From an uncultured Pelagibacteraceae bacterium (GTDB lineage Bacteria; Pseudomonadota; Alphaproteobacteria; Pelagibacterales; Pelagibacteraceae): a DNA stretch of 64,000 bases. The DNA is taken from positions 1 to 64,000 of the forward strand of contig CACMJB010000004.1 in the NCBI GenBank assembly GCA_902613915.1. The letters are read 5' to 3'. The position numbers and the translations under genes were made by a program. Of this stretch, positions 1-7,177 are shown piece after piece (position 1 is the first letter of the stretch; the number at the start of each line of letters is the position of its first letter). The notes beneath the pieces were generated by a model, which was given only the letters and a program-made list of their open reading frames with translations, made no database searches and was not told the DNA's origin.

Positions 1-123
1 AAGCCTGGATCGTTTAGGCTTTGGCGAAAAAGAGTGCATAACACAAGTATAAAACACCGAAAAAAATTTAAGCTTGAGAGAAAAAAAATGAAAGAAAAAA
101 TAAAAATTTCTGATATGTATTAA
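1..123 (+). other. Unresolved left edge: possible 3' end of an upstream gene
   Basis: Two forward frames are open from the left edge. One runs to a TAA at 121-123, two bases before the glutaredoxin start, and would encode a very basic 40-residue tail ending ISDMY. The other stops at 50-52 and would encode a tail ending SLDRLGFGEKECITQV. Either could be the C-terminus of a gene starting outside the window. I recognise neither, and the codon use does not settle which is real. The tight spacing to the next gene would fit an operon if the longer frame is real. Confidence 0.3.
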
Positions 124-125
124 TT

Positions 126-380
126 ATGAAAAAAGTAACAATGTATTCAGGTGATCCTTGTACTTATTGCGGTGCTGCAAAGGCACTTCTTAAAAGCAAG
201 AATGTAGAGTTTGAAGAGTTTGATATTTGGAAAGATCCAGCTAAAGCAAAAGAAATGCTTCAGAGAACAAACGGCAAAAGAACAATTCCACAAATGTTTA
301 TAGGAGATCATTACATTGGCGGGAATGATGATTTACAAGCTCTTAATAGAAGCGGCGAGTTAGATAAACTTTTAGCTTAA
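126..380 (+). CDS. grxC: Glutaredoxin 3 (GrxC-type)
   Basis: This is a small dithiol glutaredoxin of 84 residues, the usual GrxC length, which reduces disulfides and glutathionylated proteins in the cytoplasm using glutathione. The redox motif CTYC lies at residues 12-15 (the family usually has CPYC). It is followed by the TIP cis-proline segment near residue 54 and the GG glutathione-binding turn near 66. Only two bases separate its ATG from an upstream stop at 121-123. Its 3' end overlaps the convergent sugar kinase gene by nine bases. No strong Shine-Dalgarno sequence is visible. Confidence 0.93.
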   Translation: MKKVTMYSGDPCTYCGAAKALLKSKNVEFEEFDIWKDPAKAKEMLQRTNGKRTIPQMFIGDHYIGGNDDLQALNRSGELDKLLA

Positions 381-1271
381 ATCTTTTAAAAAAGGCATTG
401 CATTTCCAGCACCTTGTTTGGTTGTTGATGCTCCGGCGACTTTATTTGCAAATTCAAGGCACTCTTTAATAGGTTTATTTTGAGATAAACTATAAGCTAA
501 TCCCCCGTTAAATGCATCTCCTGCTCCAGTAGTATCAGTTACTTTTACAGAATTTGCTTTAAGATAAATGTCCTCTTTACCATCTGAGTAAAATAAGCCT
601 TTTTCTCCTAGCGTAATTACAATTTTTTTTATTCCCATTCCTAAAAGTTTTTCAGAAGCAACTTTAGCTTCTTTTTCATTTGTAATTTTAATTCCCGTAT
701 AAAATTCTGCTTCAGTTTCATTTGGTGTAAAGAAATCTATATAGTCAAAAAAACCTTTAATCTCTGAAGCGGGTGCTGGATTTAGAATAGTTAAACAATT
801 ATTTTCTTTTGCAGCTTTAAGACAATGCAAAGTTACTTCTTTTGGTACTTCTAATTGTGTTAAGAAAATTTTTGATTTTTTTATAGTATCAATGTGATTA
901 TCAAGCTCTTTAGTAGTAAGTGATGACGGTGCGCCTGTAATAACGTTAATTGCATTTTTGCCAGAGTTTTGATCAACTAATATTCCTGCAACACCTGTTT
1001 GAGAATTTTCATCCTGAATAATGTTAGTGGTGCTTATGTTATCTTTTTTTAATGTGTTTAGTGCAAGTTCACCATAATTATCTTTTCCAATTTTCGAGAT
1101 AAAAGAAACTTTACCTCCCAATCTTGCTACTGCAATAGCTTGGTTACATCCCTTTCCTCCTGGGCCGATATTATATTTAGTTCCTAATATGGTTTCACCA
1201 ATAGCTGGTATTTTTGATCCTGAAAAACTTATGTCTGCAACAAATATACCTAGAACAGAAATTTCACTCAT
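372..1271 (-). CDS. rbsK: Ribokinase-like PfkB-family sugar kinase
   Basis: The 299-residue protein is a PfkB-family kinase that most resembles ribokinase, which phosphorylates D-ribose to ribose 5-phosphate. Visible are the N-terminal substrate-binding segment PGGKGCNQA near residue 37, the NPAP segment, the TPNETEAE motif, and the C-terminal ATP and anion-hole signature DTTGAGDAF with its catalytic aspartate. Length matches E. coli RbsK (about 309). It is translationally coupled to ccdA: the ccdA stop and this start share one base (TAATG). No ribose transporter lies nearby, so the true substrate could be another sugar or nucleoside. Confidence 0.85.
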   Translation of the reverse strand: MSEISVLGIFVADISFSGSKIPAIGETILGTKYNIGPGGKGCNQAIAVARLGGKVSFISKIGKDNYGELALNTLKKDNISTTNIIQDENSQTGVAGILVDQNSGKNAINVITGAPSSLTTKELDNHIDTIKKSKIFLTQLEVPKEVTLHCLKAAKENNCLTILNPAPASEIKGFFDYIDFFTPNETEAEFYTGIKITNEKEAKVASEKLLGMGIKKIVITLGEKGLFYSDGKEDIYLKANSVKVTDTTGAGDAFNGGLAYSLSQNKPIKECLEFANKVAGASTTKQGAGNAMPFLKDLS

Positions 1272-1984
1272 TAACCAAGCGTAGTGAGGATCGGAAAGAT
1301 TGTCAAAATATAATAGCTGATAACTTGAATTTGATTAGTGGCAATTAATATACCCGTTAATAGTAAAATTGCTCCGCCAGTTTTAGTCACTCTTCCATAA
1401 TATTTACTAAAACCTTTTCTCGTAGTTAAAAATCTACTCATATAATAACCAGACAAAATAAAAGGTATTGCTAATCCTAAAGAGTAAAATGAAAGCAATA
1501 ATACACCTGTGCCAATTGAAGCTTCTGTAGCTGACAATGCTAAAATAGATCCTAACACTGGCCCTATACAAGGTGTCCAGCCAAAAGCAAAAGCTGCACC
1601 AACTAATAATGGAAAGGCATAATTGTCTTTATATCCTTTAGTTTCAATTCTTTTATCTTGATTTAAAAAATTGAAATTCAAAATTCCTAACATTTGAAGA
1701 GAGAATAAAATTATTAAAATTCCTGCTGCTATTCGCAATTCATTAGATATAAATAATAATATATTTCCTACTGCTGAAGCTGTTGCACCTAAAATAATAA
1801 AAACAAATGAAAACCCTAATGCAAATAAAATTGTTTTTATAAGAACATTTTTTTTATCTTGTTCAATTTCATTCAAGTTTTTTCCAGTGATATAAGAAAT
1901 GTAGCCAGGTATTATCGGCAGAACACATGGAGTTAAAAAACTTATAAATCCCGCGCCAAATGCAAAAGCTAATTTTACAATCAT
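1271..1984 (-). CDS. ccdA: Cytochrome c biogenesis protein CcdA (DsbD transmembrane-domain family)
   Basis: This 237-residue, roughly six-helix inner-membrane protein moves reducing equivalents from cytoplasmic thioredoxin to periplasmic thiol proteins, usually for c-type cytochrome maturation. The two conserved proline-cysteine motifs, TPCVLP near the N-terminus and WTPCIGPV in the middle, carry the redox cysteines. The short length places it with CcdA rather than full DsbD, as there are no periplasmic domains. It overlaps the downstream sugar kinase by one base and starts 50 bases from a divergent small membrane protein gene. Confidence 0.92.
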   Translation of the reverse strand: MIVKLAFAFGAGFISFLTPCVLPIIPGYISYITGKNLNEIEQDKKNVLIKTILFALGFSFVFIILGATASAVGNILLFISNELRIAAGILIILFSLQMLGILNFNFLNQDKRIETKGYKDNYAFPLLVGAAFAFGWTPCIGPVLGSILALSATEASIGTGVLLLSFYSLGLAIPFILSGYYMSRFLTTRKGFSKYYGRVTKTGGAILLLTGILIATNQIQVISYYILTIFPILTTLG

Positions 1985-2034
1985 TTAATCTTTATATTTG
2001 CCTTTAATCTCTCCCGCAATTACAATATTGGCTC

Positions 2035-2379
2035 ATGATAATAAAATACATTGGTTTTCTATTTACTCTTCTTTGGTCTTACACATTTATTAAAACACAG
2101 AGTTTATTTAAAAAAGGATCTGGGTTTTTGATAACGTTATTTGTTTCAAATATTTCATGGTTAACTTTTATTGCGGCTTGTTTTTATGGCTTTAAAAATT
2201 TTGAGTTTTACTATGTTTTAATAGGGATAGGTTTTATTGTTGCGCTTGTTCAATTAACTTTTGGGCGGATAAGCTTGCTCATTAATTCAAAATTTGAAAA
2301 CAAACAAAACTTAATAAGAATAAAAACAGTTATTGAATACTGTATTATTATTGCAATACTTTATTATATTTTTGCCTAA
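2035..2379 (+). CDS. Small four-helix membrane protein, unknown function
   Basis: This 114-residue protein is almost entirely hydrophobic, with about four predicted membrane segments (near residues 1-20, 30-52, 58-78 and 98-114). Short polar loops between them contain lysines and asparagines. I do not recognise a family. It is transcribed divergently from ccdA and overlaps the 3' end of the histidine phosphatase gene by four bases. Codon use resembles the neighbours, so it looks like a genuine resident gene rather than a chance reading frame. Confidence 0.65.
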   Translation: MIIKYIGFLFTLLWSYTFIKTQSLFKKGSGFLITLFVSNISWLTFIAACFYGFKNFEFYYVLIGIGFIVALVQLTFGRISLLINSKFENKQNLIRIKTVIEYCIIIAILYYIFA

Positions 2380-2939
2380 TCAGTTTGAATTGATCCTAAA
2401 ACATCAAAATCTTTGTTAGTTATTACAATTTCACCTGAACTAGGAACTGCGTTTGTAACAGCAGTTATAATACTGTAGTGAGTAACAAGAACTAAATTTT
2501 TACCTTTTCCATCCCACTTGCTAACATAATCATAAAGTTCATTAAGTTGTTTGCCCTCATTTTTATCGTAAGGAGATTGGAAGGTAGAGTTTAGAGCTGT
2601 AAATTCCCTAAAATCACCGAAAGCATGTTTTGCAGTATCTTTGCATCTGCACCATTGGCTACTTAAAACTTGATCAACTGGCACTTTATTTTTTTTAAAG
2701 AGTTTGCCAATTTTCTTTGACTGGTTAATACCAGTACGATTTAAATTTCTTTGTGTTTTACAGTCATCAATTTTAAAACCTGCAGGATCTCCTCCACCCG
2801 GTGCTAAAGAATGTCTAATTAAAATAATTTTATCTCCCTCTTTTGCTATTTTCCAAGCTTGTTCTGAGGCATTTATCTGAGATGTAAATAAAAAAAATAA
2901 GAATAGGTTTACTAATAGGGAAATAATTTTATTCTTCAT
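2376..2939 (-). CDS. Periplasmic histidine phosphatase superfamily protein
   Basis: The 187-residue protein begins with a clear Sec signal peptide (MKNKI, a hydrophobic core, then INASEQ), so the mature enzyme is probably periplasmic. The catalytic RHG-type motif appears as LIRHSLAPGGG near residue 40. The second conserved histidine is in LVTHYSIITA near residue 153, with a partner arginine in SQWCRC. This is the histidine phosphatase fold (phosphoglycerate mutase / SixA-like). The substrate cannot be read from sequence. The 118 bases upstream are AT-rich with no clear feature and presumably hold its promoter. Confidence 0.82.
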   Translation of the reverse strand: MKNKIISLLVNLFLFFLFTSQINASEQAWKIAKEGDKIILIRHSLAPGGGDPAGFKIDDCKTQRNLNRTGINQSKKIGKLFKKNKVPVDQVLSSQWCRCKDTAKHAFGDFREFTALNSTFQSPYDKNEGKQLNELYDYVSKWDGKGKNLVLVTHYSIITAVTNAVPSSGEIVITNKDFDVLGSIQTD

Positions 2940-3058
2940 GGTGGATGGAAAGTTAGTCTTACGAATTTATGTAGCCTTGGTCTAGAGGACATGGCAAGAT
3001 ATAATGTACCTTGTTGATAGGTTGTATAGTAACACTTAATTGGTTTGTTAATAACTTT

Positions 3059-3436
3059 TCAACTCTTAGGTTTAAAAACTAAGCAAACACCATTATTGCA
3101 ATAGCGTTTTCCTGTGGGTTTTGGACCATCATCAAATACATGGCCATGATGCCCACCACATTTTTTACAGTGATATTCAGTTCTAGGGTAACCAATATGC
3201 ATATCAGTTTTTTCTTCAAAAACATCTGGCAAAGACTCATAAAAAGAAGGCCAACCTGAACCACTTTCGTATTTTGTTGTTGAGTCAAAAAGTTTAGTTC
3301 CACATCCTACGCAATGGTAAGACCCTTCTCTCTTTTCATTATTTAATGGACTGCTACCAGGAGACTCCGTTCCTTCTTGTCTTAAAACGTAGTTTTGCTC
3401 TGGAGTTAAGTTTGGATCCCAGTCTTTACTGCTCAT
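3059..3436 (-). CDS. msrB: Peptide methionine-R-sulfoxide reductase MsrB
   Basis: MsrB reduces methionine-R-sulfoxide in proteins or as the free amino acid. The 125-residue sequence shows two zinc CxxC pairs (VGCGTKLF and CKKCGGHHG), the GSGWPSF motif, and the GHVFDDGP...TGKRYCNNG segment that carries the catalytic cysteine. Length is typical for a stand-alone MsrB. Its start overlaps the end of cysE by 11 bases, so the two are probably co-transcribed, linking sulfur amino acid synthesis with repair. Confidence 0.95.
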   Translation of the reverse strand: MSSKDWDPNLTPEQNYVLRQEGTESPGSSPLNNEKREGSYHCVGCGTKLFDSTTKYESGSGWPSFYESLPDVFEEKTDMHIGYPRTEYHCKKCGGHHGHVFDDGPKPTGKRYCNNGVCLVFKPKS

Positions 3437-4004
3437 CTTTAACCTTATCGTCTACACCATAAGGCCTGAAGTTTCCTTTGTTCTCTAACTTAATTGCTTT
3501 TGCAGGAATACCAACCATTGTTGCGTTATCAGGTACATCTTTAACAACAACTGCATTTGCAGCAATTCTTGCACATTTACCAACTTTAATTGGTCCAATT
3601 ATTTGTGCGCCTGATCCAATTACAACATCATCTCCTATTGTAGGATGTCGTTTTTCATGACGTTGTCTTTCGCTGTCAATACTTGGTGAACTTCCTCCTA
3701 AAGTAACTGCATGATAAATAGTAACGTTATCGCCTATCTCTGAAGTCTCACCTATAACAACTCCCATGCCGTGATCGATAAACAAATTTTTTCCAATTTT
3801 TGCTCCTGGGTGGATTTCAACTCCTGTAAAAAATCTTGTAAATTGAGAAATAATTCGAGCCAATAATTCAAAGCCAGCTAAATGAAAAAAACGAGAAATT
3901 TTATGCATGAAAACAGCTTTGACACCAGGATATGTGAGAATAATTCCTAATATCGATTTTGCCGCAGGATCTCTTTTTCTTATAGATTCTAAAAACTCAT
4001 TCAT
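3426..4004 (-). CDS. cysE: Serine O-acetyltransferase CysE
   Basis: CysE acetylates L-serine from acetyl-CoA to O-acetylserine, the acceptor for sulfide in cysteine synthesis. The 192 residues include an N-terminal helical part and a left-handed beta-helix with hexapeptide repeats. The signature [20 protein letters not shown] carries the catalytic histidine and is followed by HAVTLGG. It is shorter than E. coli CysE (273) and matches the compact EpsC/SrpH-like form. It overlaps msrB, and its start faces the VOC gene across 57 AT-rich bases. Confidence 0.93.
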   Translation of the reverse strand: MNEFLESIRKRDPAAKSILGIILTYPGVKAVFMHKISRFFHLAGFELLARIISQFTRFFTGVEIHPGAKIGKNLFIDHGMGVVIGETSEIGDNVTIYHAVTLGGSSPSIDSERQRHEKRHPTIGDDVVIGSGAQIIGPIKVGKCARIAANAVVVKDVPDNATMVGIPAKAIKLENKGNFRPYGVDDKVKDEQ

Positions 4005-4061
4005 AGTTTATATATAATGACTACTTGAATAATTAAAAGGACTATATATATAAGTATCGTA

Positions 4062-4457
4062 ATGAGTAGACCATTTCATTTAGCAGTGCCAGCAGGAGAT
4101 TTAAAAACTGCAACAAAATTTTATACAGATATTCTTGGCTGTAAACTAGGTAATCGAGAAGAAGATAAGTGGGTAGATGTTGATTTTTGGGGTAACGAAT
4201 TAACTCTTCATAAAACTGATATGAAATTACCAAATGAAAGGCATGACGTCGATATGGGTAAAGTTCCTGTGCCTCATTTTGGAGTACATTTAGAGCCTAA
4301 TGTATTTGATACGATAAAAGAGAATCTTAAAAAAAATAACGTTCAATACTTAGATCCACCATACACAAGATTTGAAGGTAAAAAAGAACAACAAGAAACT
4401 TTCTTTATTAAAGACCCACACGGTAATATTTTAGAGCTTAAAACGCTTAAAAATTAA
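4062..4457 (+). CDS. VOC (glyoxalase/dioxygenase) superfamily protein
   Basis: The 131-residue protein has the paired beta-alpha-beta-beta-beta pattern of the vicinal oxygen chelate fold. It opens with FHLAVPAGDLKTATKFYTDILG, whose histidine is a likely metal ligand. A second half contains HFGVHLE, and the C-terminal metal site lies in FIKDPHGNILELK. The exact reaction (glyoxalase, dioxygenase or resistance protein) cannot be assigned. It stops just four bases upstream of the -35 element of the bhmT leader, so it ends its own unit. Confidence 0.82.
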   Translation: MSRPFHLAVPAGDLKTATKFYTDILGCKLGNREEDKWVDVDFWGNELTLHKTDMKLPNERHDVDMGKVPVPHFGVHLEPNVFDTIKENLKKNNVQYLDPPYTRFEGKKEQQETFFIKDPHGNILELKTLKN

Positions 4458-4460
4458 GCA

Positions 4461-4490
4461 TTGACAAATTACTTAAATAATTGATATAAG
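4461..4490 (+). promoter_or_regulatory. Sigma-70 promoter of the bhmT-metY riboswitch leader
   Basis: A perfect -35 hexamer TTGACA (4461-4466) and a -10 TATAAG (4485-4490) are separated by 18 bases. The predicted start of transcription near 4497 coincides with the 5' strand of SAM-II helix P1 (4498-4502), so the transcript would begin almost directly with the aptamer. The promoter is unusually good for this AT-rich genome. Confidence 0.75.
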
Positions 4491-4491
4491 C

Positions 4492-4550
4492 CAATCAGCG
4501 CCGAGTTAAGGCAACTTGCGGGCGCTTAATAAATCCAGCTAAAGCGTCGT
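4492..4550 (+). ncRNA. SAM-II riboswitch aptamer
   Basis: The element fits the SAM-II pattern. Helix P1 is GCGCC (4498-4502) with GGCGC (4521-4525). Its loop carries GAGTTAAG and then ACTTGC. P1 is followed by the conserved TAATAAAT and AGCTAAAG stretches at about 4528-4544, which form the pseudoknot in known SAM-II RNAs. The order and spacing match the SAM-II family found upstream of methionine genes in alphaproteobacteria. Here it lies upstream of bhmT and just before an intrinsic terminator, so SAM binding should promote termination. Confidence 0.87.
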
Positions 4551-4561
4551 AAGTCTGATAG

Positions 4562-4590
4562 ACCACCGCTTTAGCCGGTGGTTTTTTTTT
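4562..4590 (+). terminator. Intrinsic terminator controlled by SAM-II
   Basis: A seven-base-pair stem, ACCACCG (4562-4568) with CGGTGGT (4576-4582), has a seven-base loop and runs into a nine-T tract (4582-4590). The segment CGCTTTAGC (4567-4575) is an exact reverse complement of GCTAAAGCG (4538-4546) in the 3' part of the SAM-II core. A nine-base-pair antiterminator can therefore form when the aptamer is not folded. Confidence 0.88.
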
Positions 4591-4621
4591 GGAACAATCT
4601 AAAATTAAACCGGGTATTTGA

Positions 4622-4670
4622 ACCATATTGTACACCTGGCATTTCGCCGAAGTACTAAAAAGGAGAAGTA
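4622..4670 (+). ncRNA. SAM-V-like riboswitch aptamer
   Basis: Downstream of the terminator a compact element contains GTAC (4630-4633), ACCTGGC, TTTCGCC, a second GTAC (4652-4655) and then TAAAAAGGAG. The GTACTAAAAAGGAG part parallels the 3' core of SAM-II. A tentative fold is a GTAC/GTAC helix with CCT (4635-4637) reaching AGG (4661-4663), which would bury the Shine-Dalgarno AGGAG (4661-4665). SAM-V RNAs following SAM-II upstream of bhmT are known from Pelagibacter. The pairing scheme is my inference from sequence. Confidence 0.72.
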
Positions 4671-4734
4671 GATGAAATCATTAAACTCCCTCAGTAGATT
4701 TCATCTCTCTCCGGTTAAAATGGAGAGAAGATGA
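4662..4734 (+). promoter_or_regulatory. Mutually exclusive hairpins over two initiation sites
   Basis: The segment TCATCTCTCTCC (4701-4712) can pair upstream with the leader-ORF site: AGATGAAATC (4670-4679) with GATTTCATCT (4697-4706), extended by GGAGA (4662-4666) with TCTCC (4708-4712). It can pair downstream with the bhmT site instead: TCTCTCC (4706-4712) with GGAGAGA (4722-4728), plus TCATC (4701-4705) with GATGA (4730-4734). The two folds exclude each other. Functional importance is inferred. Confidence 0.6.
4672..4734 (+). CDS. Candidate 20-codon leader ORF in the bhmT leader
   Basis: The ORF encodes MKSLNSLSRFHLSPVKMERR and stops with a TGA that overlaps the bhmT start as ATGA. It has the best-placed ribosome site in the leader: AGGAG at 4661-4665, six bases before its ATG, inside the SAM-V-like element. 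The peptide has no recognisable domain, so its translation rather than its product is probably what matters. The inferred role is translational coupling: ribosomes finishing this ORF would open the hairpin over the bhmT start. It is unproven whether it is translated. Confidence 0.55.
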   Translation: MKSLNSLSRFHLSPVKMERR

Positions 4735-5789
4735 GTAATATTTTATTAGATACTCTTAAAGATCAACCTTTAATTTGTGCTGAAGGTTATTTATTTGAAA
4801 TGGAACGAAGAGGTTATTTAACTTCTGGCGAATTTGTTCCTGAAGTAGCACTAGAGCATCCTGAAGTTTTAGAAAATCTTCATAAAGAATTTCAACATGC
4901 AGGCTCAAATATAGTTCAAGCTTTTACTTACAACGGTCATAGAGAAAAAATGAGAGTAATAGGTAAAGAGCATTTGTTAGAACCTTTAAATAGAGCTGCA
5001 TTAAGAATTGCCAGAAAATGTGCTGACAATCCGCCAAAAGGTTTAGGTGTTAGCTTAATGGCAGGAAATATTTCTAACAGTAATATCTGGGAAGAAAATA
5101 ATACAAGAGTACAAGCAGAAGTAAAAGGTATGTTTGCTGAAATGGTTCAGTGGGCAAAAGAAGAAAGAGCTGATTTTATTATTGGTGAAACTTTCTATTA
5201 TGCTGAAGAAGCTTTTGCCGCGTTAGAAGAAATTAAAAAATCTGGTTTACCATCTGTAATTACTATTTCACCAATGGGTGAAAATAAAATGAGAGATGGT
5301 TATACTATTCTTGAAACATGTAAGAAGTTAGAAGAATTAGGAGCTGATGTTGTGGGATTAAACTGCTTCAGAGGACCAGCTACAATGCTTCCTTACATTA
5401 AAGAAATTAGAAAAGAACTTAAATGTCATGTTGCTGCTTTACCAGTTCCTTACAGAACAACAGAACAGCATCCAACATTTTTCAATCTTCCAGATAATAA
5501 TGGATGTAATTGTCCATCTCCTCATGGCAGAACTTTCCCTACTGCTATGGATCCATTGCAATGCAATAGATATGAGATTGGAAATTTCGCAAAAGAAGTA
5601 TTTGATCTTGGAGTCAAGTACATCGGTGTTTGTTGTGGAGCTAGCCCAATGCATATACGTGAGGTTGCAGAAGCAATTGGTTTAAGAGTTCCAGCAAGCA
5701 GATTTAGGGAAAATATGAGTAAACATTTCATGTATGGTTCGGATAAAAAAATACCGAAACACATGAAAGAGTATGGAAACGTAGCGTAA
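4731..5789 (+). CDS. bhmT: Betaine-homocysteine S-methyltransferase
   Basis: BhmT transfers a methyl group from glycine betaine to homocysteine, giving methionine and dimethylglycine. The 352-residue protein carries the zinc-thiol ligands of the homocysteine methyltransferase fold: Cys212 in GLNCFRGPA, and Cys301-Cys302 in GVCCGASPMHIREVAEAIG. The GETFYY and VALPVPY segments also fit the family. GGAGAGA at 4722-4728 supports the chosen ATG, whose ATGA overlaps the leader ORF stop. It heads an operon with metY under the SAM-responsive leader, so high SAM should switch it off. Confidence 0.93.
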   Translation: MSNILLDTLKDQPLICAEGYLFEMERRGYLTSGEFVPEVALEHPEVLENLHKEFQHAGSNIVQAFTYNGHREKMRVIGKEHLLEPLNRAALRIARKCADNPPKGLGVSLMAGNISNSNIWEENNTRVQAEVKGMFAEMVQWAKEERADFIIGETFYYAEEAFAALEEIKKSGLPSVITISPMGENKMRDGYTILETCKKLEELGADVVGLNCFRGPATMLPYIKEIRKELKCHVAALPVPYRTTEQHPTFFNLPDNNGCNCPSPHGRTFPTAMDPLQCNRYEIGNFAKEVFDLGVKYIGVCCGASPMHIREVAEAIGLRVPASRFRENMSKHFMYGSDKKIPKHMKEYGNVA

Positions 5790-5802
5790 GGAGGCTATAA
5801 TA

Positions 5803-5853
5803 ATGACAAAAGAAACGACAAGAGAAACAGTAAGGGGGAAAATCAATGGCTGA
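5803..5853 (+). CDS. Candidate 16-codon ORF linking bhmT and metY
   Basis: An ATG at 5803 lies eight bases after a full AAGGAGG (5788-5794), which itself overlaps the end of bhmT. The frame encodes MTKETTRETVRGKING and stops at 5851-5853, inside the first codons of metY. metY has its own strong site, AAGGGGG at 5832-5838, so coupling may be a fine adjustment rather than a requirement. No domain is visible, and the peptide is hydrophilic. It could also be a chance ORF behind a ribosome-standby site. Confidence 0.4.
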   Translation: MTKETTRETVRGKING

Positions 5854-7138
5854 TTTTAAACATCCGGAAACTATTGGCTTACATGGTAGTGATTACAGAG
5901 CTGATCCTGCTACAACAGCTGTAGCAGTTCCGATTTACCAAACAACTTCTTACCAATTTAAAAATGCAGAACACGCCGCAAATTTATTTGGTCTAAAAGA
6001 ATTTGGTAACATTTATACACGTATCATGAACCCTACGGTTGATGTGCTAGAAAAAAGAGTTGCAGCACTTGAAGGTGGTGTGGCTGCATTAGCAGTAGGT
6101 TCAGGTCAAGCAGCATCAGCAATGTGCATTCAAAACTTAGCACAGGCTGGAGACAATATAGTTGCTTCAACTGACTTATACGGAGGTACAGTTAACTTAT
6201 TCAAAAATACTTTAAGACAACAAGGTATTGAAGTTAGATTTGCAGATCCTGCTGATCCTAAAAACTTTGAAAAAGTTACTGATGATAAAACAAGAGCTTA
6301 CTACGGTGAGTCTTGTCCAAATCCTTATCTTCGTGTGTTCCCAATTAAAGAAGTTGCAGATATCGGCAGAAAAAAAGGTATTCCTTTAATTATCGATAAC
6401 ACGGCTTCACCAGTAATTTGTAAACCTTTAGCTCATGGAGCTGCAATTGTAATGCACTCTTTGACTAAATACATTGGTGGTCACGGAACTTCAATTGGTG
6501 GAATAATTGTTGATGGTGGAAACTTTGACTGGGTTAAAGACAGAAAAAGACAACCATTAATAAATGAACCTGATCAAAGTTATGGTGGTGCAATATGGGC
6601 AGATGCTGTTCCTCAGTTAACAGGAGCTAACATTCCTTTTGTAATCAGAGCAAGAGTGGTTTTATTGAGAGACTTAGGTGCTCCTTTAAGTCCATTTAAT
6701 GCTTTCCAAATTATTCAAGGTTTGGAAACAGTTGCTCTTAGAATGAAACAACACTGTAGTAATGCAGAGAAAGTAGTTTCATTTTTAGAAACGCAAAAGA
6801 AAGTTAAGAATGTGATCTACCCTACTAATCACCAAGGTGAGATTAAAGAAAGAGCTAAAAAATATATGCAAGGTGGATATGGTTCTTTAGTTGGGATGGA
6901 TGTTGGTACAAAAGAGGCAGGTGCTAAGTTCATCGATAACTTAAAAATGTTATATCACGTTGCAAATATCGGTGATGCTAGAAGTTTAGCAATTCACCCA
7001 GCTACTACAACGCACAGTCAATTAGATGATGCAGCGTTAGCAGCAGCAGGTGTAACACCTGGTTATGTGAGACTGTCAATTGGTATAGAGCATCCAGACG
7101 ATATCATTGCAGACATTAAACAAGCTTTAGCAGCTTAA
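5846..7138 (+). CDS. metY: O-acetylhomoserine aminocarboxypropyltransferase (sulfhydrylase) MetY
   Basis: MetY is a PLP enzyme that replaces the acetyl group of O-acetylhomoserine with sulfide or methanethiol, giving homocysteine or methionine. The 430 residues match the family length. The Schiff-base lysine is Lys208 in HSLTKYIGGHGTSIGG. YQTTSYQF and SGQAASAM near the N-terminus and IDNTASPV before the lysine are typical of the Cys/Met metabolism PLP family. It follows bhmT by 56 bases and shares its SAM-controlled transcript, so homocysteine formation and its methylation are co-regulated. Confidence 0.93.
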   Translation: MADFKHPETIGLHGSDYRADPATTAVAVPIYQTTSYQFKNAEHAANLFGLKEFGNIYTRIMNPTVDVLEKRVAALEGGVAALAVGSGQAASAMCIQNLAQAGDNIVASTDLYGGTVNLFKNTLRQQGIEVRFADPADPKNFEKVTDDKTRAYYGESCPNPYLRVFPIKEVADIGRKKGIPLIIDNTASPVICKPLAHGAAIVMHSLTKYIGGHGTSIGGIIVDGGNFDWVKDRKRQPLINEPDQSYGGAIWADAVPQLTGANIPFVIRARVVLLRDLGAPLSPFNAFQIIQGLETVALRMKQHCSNAEKVVSFLETQKKVKNVIYPTNHQGEIKERAKKYMQGGYGSLVGMDVGTKEAGAKFIDNLKMLYHVANIGDARSLAIHPATTTHSQLDDAALAAAGVTPGYVRLSIGIEHPDDIIADIKQALAA

Positions 7139-7147
7139 TTTATATTT

Positions 7148-7167
7148 GCCCCACTTTAATGTGGGGC
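7148..7167 (+). other. Perfect GC-rich hairpin between metY and the rhodanese gene
   Basis: GCCCCAC (7148-7154) pairs perfectly with GTGGGGC (7161-7167) around a TTTAAT loop. It is one of the few GC-rich stems in the region. There is no T-tract on either side in either orientation, so a classic terminator is unlikely. It may protect the 3' end of the upstream message or attenuate read-through into the rhodanese gene. Confidence 0.6.
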
Positions 7168-7177
7168 AAGATAAAAT

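Noticed and set aside
3079-3303. Frame-shifted minus-strand ORF inside msrB
   Set aside because: It is a shadow of msrB in another frame, with no domain and no ribosome site.
5428-5764. Several ORFs within bhmT on both strands
   Set aside because: All are shadows of the well-supported bhmT frame.
7148-7167. Possible rho-independent terminator after metY
   Set aside because: The stem is perfect but no T-tract follows on either strand, so I list it only as a hairpin.
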